Origin: Phocaeicola vulgatus
GTDB taxonomy: Bacteria > Bacteroidota > Bacteroidia > Bacteroidales > Tannerellaceae
Assembly (NCBI GenBank): GCA_022009975.1
Contig: CP091733.1
Span: forward strand, 2,400,501 to 2,464,500
Length of the DNA stretch: 64,000 nucleotides
Reading direction: 5' to 3'
The position numbers and the translations under genes are program-made. Shown here piece by piece: positions 1 through 9,184 of this stretch. Positions within the stretch are counted from its first letter, which is position 1. Every line of letters starts with the position of its first letter. Below the pieces are notes generated by a model. It ran no database searches. It saw nothing but the letters and a program-made list of their open reading frames with translations, and was not told the DNA's origin.

Positions 1-2
1 CC

Positions 3-131
3 CAATGGAACACCGATATTTTTGCTTGGCCGACAAAGATGATTGTGGCTGCACGACAAGGCTACACGACACGTATTCCTTTCACAGCATCTGCCGAGAC
101 ACGTGCCATGGCAAGAAACAAGTTCTTTTAA
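3..131 (+). CDS. C-terminal 42 residues of a LemA-like protein (partial)
   Basis: An open frame enters from the window edge and stops with TAA at 129-131. The visible tail contains NTDIFAWPTKMIVAAR and ends ETRAMARNKFF. It ends 13 bp before the next gene on the same strand, so the two are probably co-transcribed. Proteins of the LemA family often sit next to membrane proteins of the DUF3137 type, which the next gene resembles, and the tail fits a LemA C-terminus loosely. With only 42 residues visible the family call is an inference; that it is a real coding end is better supported. Confidence 0.45.
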   Translation, partial: QWNTDIFAWPTKMIVAARQGYTTRIPFTASAETRAMARNKFF

Positions 132-144
132 GATATAGTTCAGG

Positions 145-1881
145 ATGAAAGACATCTACGACCCACTCACCGAGTATGTCAATGTGTTTCGTGACCGTTT
201 TAAGGAAATCACTGAAACCACCTTTTCCGAACTGGCAGGAGAAGCGCAAGTTGATATCGAAGCCAACCACGAAACATGCCGCCAGTTATATGAAACCGAG
301 AAGATATTGTCTTCCGTGGAATCATATATCAGCCGATGGAAGGCGTGGCGTTTGCTCTTGTGGCTGGGTGTCGTAGCCGGAGTAATCTATATTTATGTTT
401 GCTATGAAGAACTGCGGTATCTGACGCCACGGTTGCTTGTCCTCATTGCCGTGGCTATTTTGGCCGCTATCATTTATCTGTGCGTCAGAGTGCGTCCCCG
501 ATTGAATAAGCTTAAGTCGGAACAGGGCGACTTAACAGCAACTGCAGAGCATTTCAAAGCGGAAGCATGGCAACAGATGTCCTCGCTCAACCGTTTATAT
601 GACTGGGATATATTAACCCGAATGATGTCCCAAACCGTTCCCCGTTTGGAGTTCGACGCCTATTTCACGACACAACGATTGGCGGACCTGAAAGCGGTCT
701 ATCATTGGGACGAATCTTTCAACAAGGAGCGATCTGTGATTTATTCCCATTCCGGCCTTATCAATGGCAATCCATTCGTCATCTGCCGAACCCGGAAAAT
801 GAACATGGGCGCAAAAACCTATTATGGTTCAAAGACAATCTATTGGACTGAACGGCAACAAGGTTCTGACGGGAAATATCATACGGTCCAATGTTCCGAA
901 ACTCTTACAGCCAGTTATACCGCTCCTTTCCCTGAATATTTCGAGAAGACGCGCCTCATTTATGGCAACACGGCAGCTCCCGACTTGATTTTCTATCGCA
1001 AGCAAAGTGGATTGGCAGGGAAGGAAAACTCTTTATCGTTCAAATGGAAGAAGCGTTCTTTACGCAAGAAGGCTCGTAACTTGACGAATGGAGACTTTGC
1101 CATGATGACAAACGAGGAGTTTGAAGTGGCATTCAACACAAGCAATCGCAACAACAACCAGCAATTCGCACTTCTTTTCACTCCATTGGCACAAGAAAAT
1201 ATGCTCAAGCTCTTAAGAGATAAAGAAGTAGGTTATGGGGATGATTTCGACTTTGACAAGAACCTGATGATTAACACGATTATTCCCGACCACATGCAGG
1301 CCTTGAACTTGGATATGAATCCGGAGCAGTATCGCAACTTCGACTATGAAAAGGCGAAAGAAGATTTCTATGCAATCAACGCCCGATACTTCCGTGCCAT
1401 CTATTTCAGTTTGGCTCCGCTTCTCTGTGTACCTATGTATCAACAGATTCGTCCTCAACAAGAAATCTATGGTCATGATATGGAACGTCACAGTGCCTTT
1501 TGGGAACATGAAGCGTTAGCAAACTTTTGGGGGCAGGATCATTTCAAGCATCCAAGCTGTGTGACGGATTGTATTCTGAAAACTACCGAAAAGACGGATG
1601 GAGAGGGAGTTTCAACAATTGCCGTCCAAGCACACGGTTATCGTTCCAAGGAAAGGGTAACTTATATCAGCAAATGGGGCGGAGATGGGCGTATGCACCG
1701 CGTACCTGTTTATTGGGAAGAATATCTTCCGGTTACCGGGAAAGGGACAATCTACATGAAAGAGGACAATGACATCAAAGAGGGTGGCATCACGCACCGC
1801 CAACGCCTGAATCATATAAGCGATGTGCTCGACAAAACCCATTTGGATTTATATCGGAGACACATCGCTTCTAAAGTGTAA
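145..1881 (+). CDS. Two-TM membrane protein, DUF3137-like
   Basis: This 578-residue protein has a soluble N-terminus, two adjacent transmembrane segments (about residues 68-87 and 96-114) and a long cytoplasmic C-terminal part. Around residues 313-357 the pattern is TNEEFEVAFNT followed by FALLFTPLAQENMLKLL. This resembles the block in DUF3137 proteins where a conserved LE-x-x-EF element is followed by Y-x-LTP. The rest, including a Trp/Tyr-rich C-terminus, I do not recognise. It directly follows a LemA-like gene end, a pairing common for DUF3137 proteins. It converges tail to tail with the next minus-strand gene, 5 bp apart. No enzymatic motif is visible and the function is unknown. The family assignment is tentative; the gene itself is clear. 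Confidence 0.7.
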   Translation: MKDIYDPLTEYVNVFRDRFKEITETTFSELAGEAQVDIEANHETCRQLYETEKILSSVESYISRWKAWRLLLWLGVVAGVIYIYVCYEELRYLTPRLLVLIAVAILAAIIYLCVRVRPRLNKLKSEQGDLTATAEHFKAEAWQQMSSLNRLYDWDILTRMMSQTVPRLEFDAYFTTQRLADLKAVYHWDESFNKERSVIYSHSGLINGNPFVICRTRKMNMGAKTYYGSKTIYWTERQQGSDGKYHTVQCSETLTASYTAPFPEYFEKTRLIYGNTAAPDLIFYRKQSGLAGKENSLSFKWKKRSLRKKARNLTNGDFAMMTNEEFEVAFNTSNRNNNQQFALLFTPLAQENMLKLLRDKEVGYGDDFDFDKNLMINTIIPDHMQALNLDMNPEQYRNFDYEKAKEDFYAINARYFRAIYFSLAPLLCVPMYQQIRPQQEIYGHDMERHSAFWEHEALANFWGQDHFKHPSCVTDCILKTTEKTDGEGVSTIAVQAHGYRSKERVTYISKWGGDGRMHRVPVYWEEYLPVTGKGTIYMKEDNDIKEGGITHRQRLNHISDVLDKTHLDLYRRHIASKV

Positions 1882-1886
1882 ACTAT

Positions 1887-4800
1887 TCAATTAGTGACAA
1901 ACACCGAATGGATGCCGGCTTCTTTCAAGTCAATGGTCTGTTCTTTACCGGAAACAGCATGCATGCATCGGATTTGATCCTCTCCTGTAGTCTGCACCTG
2001 GACATTCCATCCATTGGAAGTCGGTTGGATGGATAAAACATCTGTTGTGTTGGCAAATGGATGCACTGCCAAACCAGCTGAACAATGGATATTCTCCATT
2101 CGATAACGGCGGACCGGAACAGAGAACTTCTTACCGGCATAGCAGAACTCCGCTTGGACTTCCTCTTTGTTGCTTTGCCAATCCGTATTCAAAAGAAGGA
2201 TTGTACGGTGGTCGCCCTGATCCCAAACGGTAAAACCGACATGAGGAGAAGAGGCAATCCATCCTTTTCCAGATTCTTCTTCGATGGATGAAGCGGCTAA
2301 GGCATGCATTGTCTTTTCATATTCCGCAACCAACGAAGAGGCTATCGGATAATCCGGAGTGGCAAAGTAGATAATCCGTCCATTTCCATAAGGGATTTCA
2401 TTCTTTCCACTCATAGACCGATATTGTTCGCCCAACATTTCACGGATGACACGGTCGTTATCCGGGAACTGGACAGGTTGGTCGGGTTGCAACTCTGCAT
2501 TTAAATGGGCAGCGGACAACAACAACGTTCCGCCATCGAAAACATACTGCTTGATTCTTTGGAAATCGTTCTCGTCATACGTGTTCCAGCCCAAAAACAA
2601 CATGAGTTTGTAACGGTCCATGACATCCTGCGGAGCTTCCACCGGTAACAAATCCACCGGTCCGTATGGAGTGGAAGTAAACCGGCCTTCTGGACCACAA
2701 GCGTCCACTTCATTCTCCGGATAAAAGACCCGTAGCAAGTCAAAGCTTTCACAAGCTTGGTTGAATTTCCATTTCTCTCCTTCTTGAGACCAAACTGAAC
2801 CTCTCACAAAGGATTTCCAAGCGTCATTGCGTCCTTGGATAACAGCAATCCGGCTTTGTAAATCACCCCGGCGCGTGTGTGTCTCGATATAATCCAAGAT
2901 CTGATGCTGGGAAAACAGATGGGCTTTCCCGGATTCAGAGTAGCGGTCGTGTGCATATTCATCCGTCCATAAAGCCTCTTCCGTGTTAATATGGGAAGAA
3001 CCATGCATATAAGCCACAGCCAACGACATATAATGGCGCAACGCATGTTTCGGGTCGGTAAATGGGAAAGAGCCCCATTGCATGGCATGCAAAGAACCAA
3101 ACAAAGGACGGCTATAAGCACGGGAAGCTCCTCGTAAAGCGGAAATGATGATTTCTTCCGGTCCATACATCTGTTCTGCCCCCAACCATTCATATCCGGC
3201 TTGATATAAATAACGGAACATAGTAGACGGTCCCGTATGCCGTGTGCTTTCCCCTTTGGAATAACGGAGATTGGCAACGAACTGGCGAGCTCCTTCTGCC
3301 ATATCGTTTATACCTTGCGTGTCATAATGGATAAAAGTCCCATGGTCTGTGTAAATCGGTCGGTGCTTGGCAAAGATACCTCCAAATGGGCGAGTCCGAG
3401 CTGCCATGTCCGAGAACAATCCTTGGTATTTGAAGTGCTGCCAATAGTAATAGCCACCATCATTTTCATGGGCTTGTTTCCCTCTGAACAGAGGAGATGC
3501 CAAAGTTTCCAAAGATGGATTTATCCGGCTGGAAGCCAATGTCCGTCCTTCTACCTGCCAAGCATACGGAACTTTCATTTGGCTTAGCAACTGGGTATAA
3601 TGACGGATGATTTCCGGGTCTGCAATACGGAATCCGCTCCATTGGTAAGAGGGACGGAATTGATACCAGTTCCCAATGCGCTGGTTGAAATACCATTTGA
3701 AGAAGTAATCGTACGGCACATATTGTTTGTCGATATGGATTTCATCTCCGGAAGAGAGGTAGATGGATTCCGCCGCTTTGTCAATTACTTGCAAAACTTG
3801 CGCCTCTTCCTGACGGTTCCCGTCGTCAAAGCTCAACAATATAGGTTGTCCGGCTTTTCCGGAACGAAGCTCAACCACATGAAGTCCTGTCTTTTCAAAC
3901 AGGCAGGTTTGCTCTTCAAGGGCGGCACCTGCAACTTTCACTTGCAATTTGACGTGCGGGCGATTGGTTTCTACCAACACACCAAAATCCGAGTCTTTCG
4001 CCACATATTTAGGAACAGCGATAACTTCATAATCCCGAGCATACTCTTCAATCACTTCCAACCGTTGCAGTTCGTATGGGAAAGCTGCACGATGAGGCTC
4101 TTTAAGCAAAGAGAGCTTCAACTCTCCAACGCCTTGCAAAGAATCGGGCAGAGGAATATAAAAGTCTGCCACATTCGAAGCTCTATCGAACCGGTTGCCT
4201 TGGAAGATGCACTTCCCATTAAATTCCAGTTTCCACATCGGCCAACTGCGGGTGGCAAGGTTCACTCCAACCCAGTAATTAAACGGGTCGGTTTTCTGTG
4301 CGAACTTGGTAAATGGAATGGAACAAACTGATTTCTTTCCTTGTGTCAACCGAGGAGCTTCCACCCAACAAGCCCCACTGAAATGGGTTCCTCCGATACG
4401 GATCAAGGCGCAAGCGACAGGACAATCCAAATGGAATGTGGCGGAAACAGATTGTTGCTTGCCTGTTCCTTCCGGGATTGGCAAATAGAGGACCGAGTCG
4501 GGCCGGTCATAAATATCATCGGCTGCCCGTCCTGCTTTCGGATAATACAACCCTATTTCCAAACCGAAATCCCCTTCCGGAGAGACAGAGAAACCCTGTT
4601 TCTTGACAACCGGAATCTTCACCGTCAATTCTCCGGGTTGTAGCAACGAACCACTCACCCGATAATAGGCATATCGTTCAAATGGGTCATTCTCTCCTTT
4701 GAAGTAGAGTGAATAACGGTCTTGTTTCCGGATGATTGAATCCAAATTATCATCTATAAAATACTCAGCCCTGCGGAACATCTCTTCTCCTCTTTCCTCG

Positions 4801-5036
4801 AAAGGAACAGGCATTTGGAGACCTCCGACTACACGTAAGGATTTACGGGTAGGAACTGCTTGTTGTCCTAAGCGGACACTTTTCGTAATTCCCTGGTCGG
4901 GTTGAAGCAAATAGGCGTCCTTCCCTTTTTCCGGTGTAAAAATAACCGTCCGGATCTCTTTCCAAGAAGTCTCTGCATGGAGAGGAGAAGAGGAAAAGAA
5001 GCCAAGTGTAAATAAAAGAATGAATATCTTCTTCAT
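1887..5036 (-). CDS. Large secreted glycoside-hydrolase-like protein
   Basis: A protein of about 1049 residues with a clear signal peptide (MKKIFILLFTLG to LHA, residues 1-21). I start at this MKK rather than the Met three codons upstream. The N-terminal 400 residues look like beta-sandwich modules. The middle (about 450-750) is rich in Trp/Tyr and His, with segments such as YEWLGAEQMYGPEE and SHINTEEALW, as expected of a TIM-barrel glycosidase. A stretch near residues 800-850 (LMLFLGWNTYDENDF, then FDGGTLLLSAAHLNAE) resembles the class-I glutamine-amidotransferase-like domain of GH42-type beta-galactosidases. It lies 20 bp downstream of a GH95 gene, probably in one transcript. I cannot assign the GH family or the catalytic pair, so substrate is unknown; fucosylated or galactosylated glycans are a guess from the neighbour. 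Confidence 0.6.
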   Translation of the reverse strand: MKKIFILLFTLGFFSSSPLHAETSWKEIRTVIFTPEKGKDAYLLQPDQGITKSVRLGQQAVPTRKSLRVVGGLQMPVPFEERGEEMFRRAEYFIDDNLDSIIRKQDRYSLYFKGENDPFERYAYYRVSGSLLQPGELTVKIPVVKKQGFSVSPEGDFGLEIGLYYPKAGRAADDIYDRPDSVLYLPIPEGTGKQQSVSATFHLDCPVACALIRIGGTHFSGACWVEAPRLTQGKKSVCSIPFTKFAQKTDPFNYWVGVNLATRSWPMWKLEFNGKCIFQGNRFDRASNVADFYIPLPDSLQGVGELKLSLLKEPHRAAFPYELQRLEVIEEYARDYEVIAVPKYVAKDSDFGVLVETNRPHVKLQVKVAGAALEEQTCLFEKTGLHVVELRSGKAGQPILLSFDDGNRQEEAQVLQVIDKAAESIYLSSGDEIHIDKQYVPYDYFFKWYFNQRIGNWYQFRPSYQWSGFRIADPEIIRHYTQLLSQMKVPYAWQVEGRTLASSRINPSLETLASPLFRGKQAHENDGGYYYWQHFKYQGLFSDMAARTRPFGGIFAKHRPIYTDHGTFIHYDTQGINDMAEGARQFVANLRYSKGESTRHTGPSTMFRYLYQAGYEWLGAEQMYGPEEIIISALRGASRAYSRPLFGSLHAMQWGSFPFTDPKHALRHYMSLAVAYMHGSSHINTEEALWTDEYAHDRYSESGKAHLFSQHQILDYIETHTRRGDLQSRIAVIQGRNDAWKSFVRGSVWSQEGEKWKFNQACESFDLLRVFYPENEVDACGPEGRFTSTPYGPVDLLPVEAPQDVMDRYKLMLFLGWNTYDENDFQRIKQYVFDGGTLLLSAAHLNAELQPDQPVQFPDNDRVIREMLGEQYRSMSGKNEIPYGNGRIIYFATPDYPIASSLVAEYEKTMHALAASSIEEESGKGWIASSPHVGFTVWDQGDHRTILLLNTDWQSNKEEVQAEFCYAGKKFSVPVRRYRMENIHCSAGLAVHPFANTTDVLSIQPTSNGWNVQVQTTGEDQIRCMHAVSGKEQTIDLKEAGIHSVFVTN

Positions 5037-5056
5037 AAATATCAAGCCTTAAAAAT

Positions 5057-7358
5057 TTATTTTCTTTGAACTATCACATTCTGCCCTTTCCGGGTCGGGA
5101 TTATTAGTGTGTCTCCTTCACGAATTACTTCGCCTTGGTTGCCAGAAACTGAAGGTTCTCCACTTTGCATAGAGGCAGGCAAAGCAATCCGGCAAACTCC
5201 TCCCTGCTCCGGATAAATAGTAATCTGCTCAACGTTTCCTCCTTTGCTCTGCTGATACCAAGAACGCCCCCATGGCACGCAAGTCCTGGAAAGAGACATC
5301 TTGCCAAGAAGCCGGGACTGCCGGGAAAATCCGAATAACACCTGTATGGCTTTGCATCAGCATCTCTTGTATTCCAGCAGCAAAGGCGAAGTTCCCTTCA
5401 AGCGTGAATGGACGATACGTGTACTTAGACTTACCACTTTTCGTCTGGTCGCCATTGGCATGGAAAGTGTTTGGCAAGCAGAAGCATTCGGCAAATGTTT
5501 TCAGTTCCTGTGCCGCTCCTTCCCCATCAAAAGCACGGGCTTTCATATTCCCGAACCAACTGTAAGAATAACCGCACCACCAGTCCGGACCCACTTCCTG
5601 CAAACGTTGGATGGTTGCATTGATAATCTTTTGGGATTCTTCTCCTTGGCTATAATCAATCAGTCCTAACGGGTGAATCGCCAAGGCGTGTGAGAAATGA
5701 CGATGGGAATCCTTATACGGGAAACCTTTGGCAATCGTCAGTGCACCTTCTTTGTCTACATCCAATGCCGGCAACTCGTCCCCAACCTCTTTCCAATGGG
5801 CAGCCTCATCGTTCAATTGCAAATCTGCTGCCATTTCAGAAGCGACCTTGAAAGCAAACTTCATCAACGAAAGGTCATAATTCGTCATATCCTTGAACCA
5901 TGCCTGGATACTATTGTCAAACATTTCCGGACTTGAACTGATTGGCAAGCGGCGAACGCCCTGTTTGTCCACCGAAGATAGCTGTTCGAGGAAAGTAACT
6001 ACATCTTTCGTAAACGGATAAGCCCGTTCTTTCAAGAAGGTCGAATCAGCAGAGTACTTCCAATGCTGGTAGAAATGCTGTGACAACCAAGCACTGACTG
6101 ACGGAGACATGGAATATTGAATCCAGCCGCCCATCGGTTCTCCGGTCAATGTACAAACGCCCGGAATATTCATCCCCTCACATTCAAAATACTGCTTCGT
6201 ATATTTCTTATAAACCTCACGCTGGTTCCAAAGTGTATTCAGGTAACCCAATTCTTCTTGTAAATGGTTTCCTATATATGCCGGCCAATAACTTAACTGC
6301 GTATTCAAGTCATGATGATAATCTCCCTTCCAAGGTGGAAGTTTCCCGTTATCGGCAGTCCATACGGCTTGGAGTGAAATCGGAGATGAATTCTCTCGGG
6401 ACGCTGAACCGAACTTATACATTTCATTGTCGTATTGACACTGCAAGAGTGAATCAGGAATAGAGATGGAAGAGGCTTTCCAATAGGTATTCCAATAATT
6501 CATGTGTTCTTGGTAATCGAAAGCAACGCCACGTTCCAACGCTTGCAGGGTTTCTTCCGATGCCTTATCCTGCGACAAAGAGGAAGAGACGCTCCAAACG
6601 CCATACAAGTTCTTGCCTTTTTGTTTCCAACGTACATTTACATCGTAATAGAATCCGCCCCAACCCGGTTGGTGATAGGTGATTTCGTCTGCCGATGTTT
6701 GGATATTTCCTTGTTCATAACCTAAACGACGAAGATCTTGTCCAGTTAAGGAATTTCCATCTTTAGAACCTTCAGGATTATTATATTGGGGAGTAATCAA
6801 ACTGGGCTGTATGGTTTCCGGCAAATTTTCGAAGACAAACCAACCGACCGGGTCTGTGGCATGAACGAAAGTCTTCAATGTGATGCCGTTATCCCAACGA
6901 GCCTCGCATAAGGCATTGTTCAGATACAGATGCACATCGCATGGTTCGCCCAACTTGCCCAAAGGGAACTCAAGTGCGGCTCCCGGAATCTTGGAAGGGG
7001 CAGGAAGCTGGTCATAAGGCCAGTCGTATTTTTTCTGCACCGGCAAGTAATCCCCTTTTTGCACCTGGTTATATACCCAAGAGAAACGGTTGTTCGATCC
7101 GGATATACTATCCATCGGACGAAGGTCCCAAAGGTCGGTACGATCCAAAGAGAAACGCAGTGCGGAATCGCGTTGCCAAACCAAAGCTCCGAGGGTTGCA
7201 TTTCCTAATGGGATTCCTTCATCCCAGCTTTTTGCCAACTGTCCAAACTGCAAATCACTTGGTGACGGACTTAAAGTCCAATTATTGTTTTCACAATTGT
7301 CACAAGAATTAAATGATTGGGAGACTATTAAAATAGCCAATAGTGTTCGTATATTCAT
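5057..7358 (-). pseudogene. GH95-type alpha-L-fucosidase lipoprotein (frame broken near its end)
   Basis: The start MNIRTLLAILIVSQSFNSC gives a lipoprotein-like signal with Cys about 19 residues in. The family signatures are GIPLGNATLGALVW near the N-terminus (GH95 proteins open with a GLPLGNG-LGAMV motif), GPDWWCGYSYSWFGNMKARAF, and TLEGNFAFAAGIQEMLMQS with FPAVPASWQDVSF near the end. The first frame stops at 5229. The expected C-terminal beta domain (SKGGNVEQITIYPEQGGVCRI, stop at 5057) continues in another frame. Adding one base in the AAA run at 5243-5245 would join GAFLVSAEQ to KGGNVEQI and restore about 770 residues, close to the usual GH95 size. It is either a real pseudogene or a homopolymer error. 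It sits upstream of a second glycosidase, which supports a role in glycan breakdown outside the cytoplasm. Confidence 0.75.
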
Positions 7359-7918
7359 TTTGTTTCGTTTTAACGTCAAATCTATATAATCTAAGAAAGA
7401 ATCCTTGGTATTTAGATAGATAGCGACATAAGCATTCTTGTTATAGAAGGCATCAATAATTTTTAAATAAATATCGCTTTGCTAACAGAGTCTAAAGTTA
7501 CTGAAATTAGTTATATGACGGATAATTTTTGCAAAGAATTTATTTCTTGCCGGGGAAAACAGATGATAAAAAACGCAAAATGCAACAAACCCAATCCCGC
7601 TAAAAACTTAAATTTAAACGGTCAAAAACAAGCCAGAAAAGTATTGAAATTGGTCAAAAAAAACATACCGTTGTTTTTAAAAATACGTCACGAGGAATTT
7701 TTGAAAACGTCCAATGTTTTTTCAAAAATGTCCAATGTTTTTTTCAAAACAACGGTATGTTTTAAAGAGCCATCATTAGCAAAATATAAATCGCTAATAA
7801 TGAAATAAATACAAGTTTACCCATGCGGATGGACAAGGTCGGAATCCGAAAGCAACTCTGCCATTGGCAATCTTGATTTTCAAGCAGCCTTTCTATTCAA
7901 AATGGTATATGACTCCGG
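7359..7918. other. Intergenic region between GH95 and MBL lipoprotein
   Basis: This stretch of 560 bp is AT-rich and contains no convincing gene; a 109-codon frame at 7479-7808 is low-complexity Lys/Asn and runs through a repeat element. It holds a 100-bp inverted-repeat element (7662-7761, listed separately). A degenerate stretch at 7826-7900 weakly resembles part of the dispersed repeat at 27919-28081 (shared bits such as CCGAAAG and TGGCAAT/TTGCAAT). I see nothing else. Confidence 0.5.
7662..7761 (+). repeat. 100-bp MITE-like inverted-repeat element, copy 1
   Basis: It is bounded by perfect 16-bp terminal inverted repeats: AACATACCGTTGTTTT at 7662-7677 and its complement at 7746-7761. Inside are the word CGTCACGAGG and two tandem copies of a unit containing GTCCAATGTTTTTTCAAAAA. 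A second copy of exactly the same length lies at 30988-31087 in the opposite orientation, with only a few substitutions. It has no coding capacity. The structure fits a small non-autonomous mobile element or a structured RNA/terminator repeat; no target duplication could be confirmed. Confidence 0.75.
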
Positions 7919-9184
7919 TTATTTGTTCCCGCTCTCGTATGGTCCATAGACCGCCTTTACCGGGCAACGTTCATCCTCTGCCGATAAAACATAGATGCTG
8001 TATTTACGACCTTCGTCAAACACCTTGATTACCACATGGCCGGAAACAGGACTAACCGATTGCATCCATGACTCAGAAGCATACTTTTCCTGTCTTGCTT
8101 GCGGCATGTGTGTCACATAAACGACAGGATCAGACTTGTCGGCAGTCATAGTGACCATGCGCTGAATCACATCCGGCTGAATATGTTCGTGATCCCAAAC
8201 AGGGATTACATACTGCTTGGCTTGGATATGCCGTAGGAAGCCCTCCGTCATCGCATCTTTATAAGCATGATGGTTTGCCTTGCTAACATCCACAGTGCCA
8301 CAAGCCTCTCCCACCTTCTCTTCTATGTTCACTTTCTCGCCATTCGAATCAAGCAACGAACCAACTGCGTCACCGCCACAATAGTAACGGAAAGGACCAT
8401 AAGCAATACGCAATGCCAAACTCTTGGTGTTCTCATTCTGATGCTGGGGATCCAAATTGGCAATGTTCTCGTCGTAATAACGAATCGTCTCACCGCCCGT
8501 ACCTTTCCACACTTCACCATTAGCAGCTAAATTGCGAATGGAAAACTGCGATGCGTACCGATCAGGATGATACTTCAAAGTTATCTGATTCCCCTTTCCA
8601 ACCACAAATGGCTCCTGCTGCAAGCCAAACTGGGAAGCCTGCCAATGCAAGAAAGCCCGGTAGTTATCCACGTCCCGATCGTTGATTGGCAAAGGATATT
8701 GATAGTCCGGATATCCTCGGTCGAAAACCTTCCCGAAACGAAGAACTTCTCCAGCTTCCGCAATGCCAACCCGCGCATAGTCCGGATTACGATTCTCCGT
8801 GTGCGGCACTGGCAAAGAAGAATCGCCGGTATGATCGTTATGGAAATGAGAGACCAAAAGATAATCCACCCGGTCCCGATGAGGATTAACACGCTCCACA
8901 TAGCGAGCTATCCACTCACCCGCTCTTCGGGATTTGTCCGGCAACGGCTCGCACATCAGCGGATAGTCACTCGGATCAAAATCTCCGGCATCCACCAATA
9001 AAGACGTTCCATCCGGGAAAATCATAAAGTTTGATTCTCCTCGTCCCGTGTAAATATGGTGTATCTCCATCTCACCCTCTTGCCAAGCAGGAAATGTTTC
9101 CTTTTCCGAAAAGGAACAACTCGACAGACATGCGACACCCAAACCCAACAAAACCTTTACACCCAAATTTTGCTTCATTTCCAT
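7919..9184 (-). CDS. Metallo-beta-lactamase-fold lipoprotein
   Basis: A 421-residue protein with a lipoprotein signal ending LSSC (Cys 23). The MBL metal-binding motif HFHNDH is at residues 113-118, preceded by a hydrophobic strand (VDYLLVSHF). Further ligand-type positions are in GGDAVG and in the NHHAYKDA segment in the second half. The N-terminal strand order resembles the competence-type (ComEC C-terminal) MBL hydrolases rather than true beta-lactamases. Its start overlaps the stop of the SusD gene by about 10 bp, so it is translated from the same operon as SusC1/SusD1. The substrate is unknown; a surface or periplasmic phosphodiesterase, esterase or lactonase role would fit the fold. The surface location is inferred from the SusD-linked operon and lipobox. 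Confidence 0.75.
   Translation of the reverse strand: MEMKQNLGVKVLLGLGVACLSSCSFSEKETFPAWQEGEMEIHHIYTGRGESNFMIFPDGTSLLVDAGDFDPSDYPLMCEPLPDKSRRAGEWIARYVERVNPHRDRVDYLLVSHFHNDHTGDSSLPVPHTENRNPDYARVGIAEAGEVLRFGKVFDRGYPDYQYPLPINDRDVDNYRAFLHWQASQFGLQQEPFVVGKGNQITLKYHPDRYASQFSIRNLAANGEVWKGTGGETIRYYDENIANLDPQHQNENTKSLALRIAYGPFRYYCGGDAVGSLLDSNGEKVNIEEKVGEACGTVDVSKANHHAYKDAMTEGFLRHIQAKQYVIPVWDHEHIQPDVIQRMVTMTADKSDPVVYVTHMPQARQEKYASESWMQSVSPVSGHVVIKVFDEGRKYSIYVLSAEDERCPVKAVYGPYESGNK

Noticed and set aside
3600..4331. 243-codon plus-strand frame opposite the glycosidase-like gene
   Set aside because: It lacks any recognisable protein pattern, and the minus-strand gene over the same DNA has a signal peptide and domain structure.
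7479..7808. 109-codon plus-strand frame rich in Lys, Asn and Phe
   Set aside because: Low-complexity AT-rich sequence crossing the MITE-like element; no promoter or ribosome site recognised.
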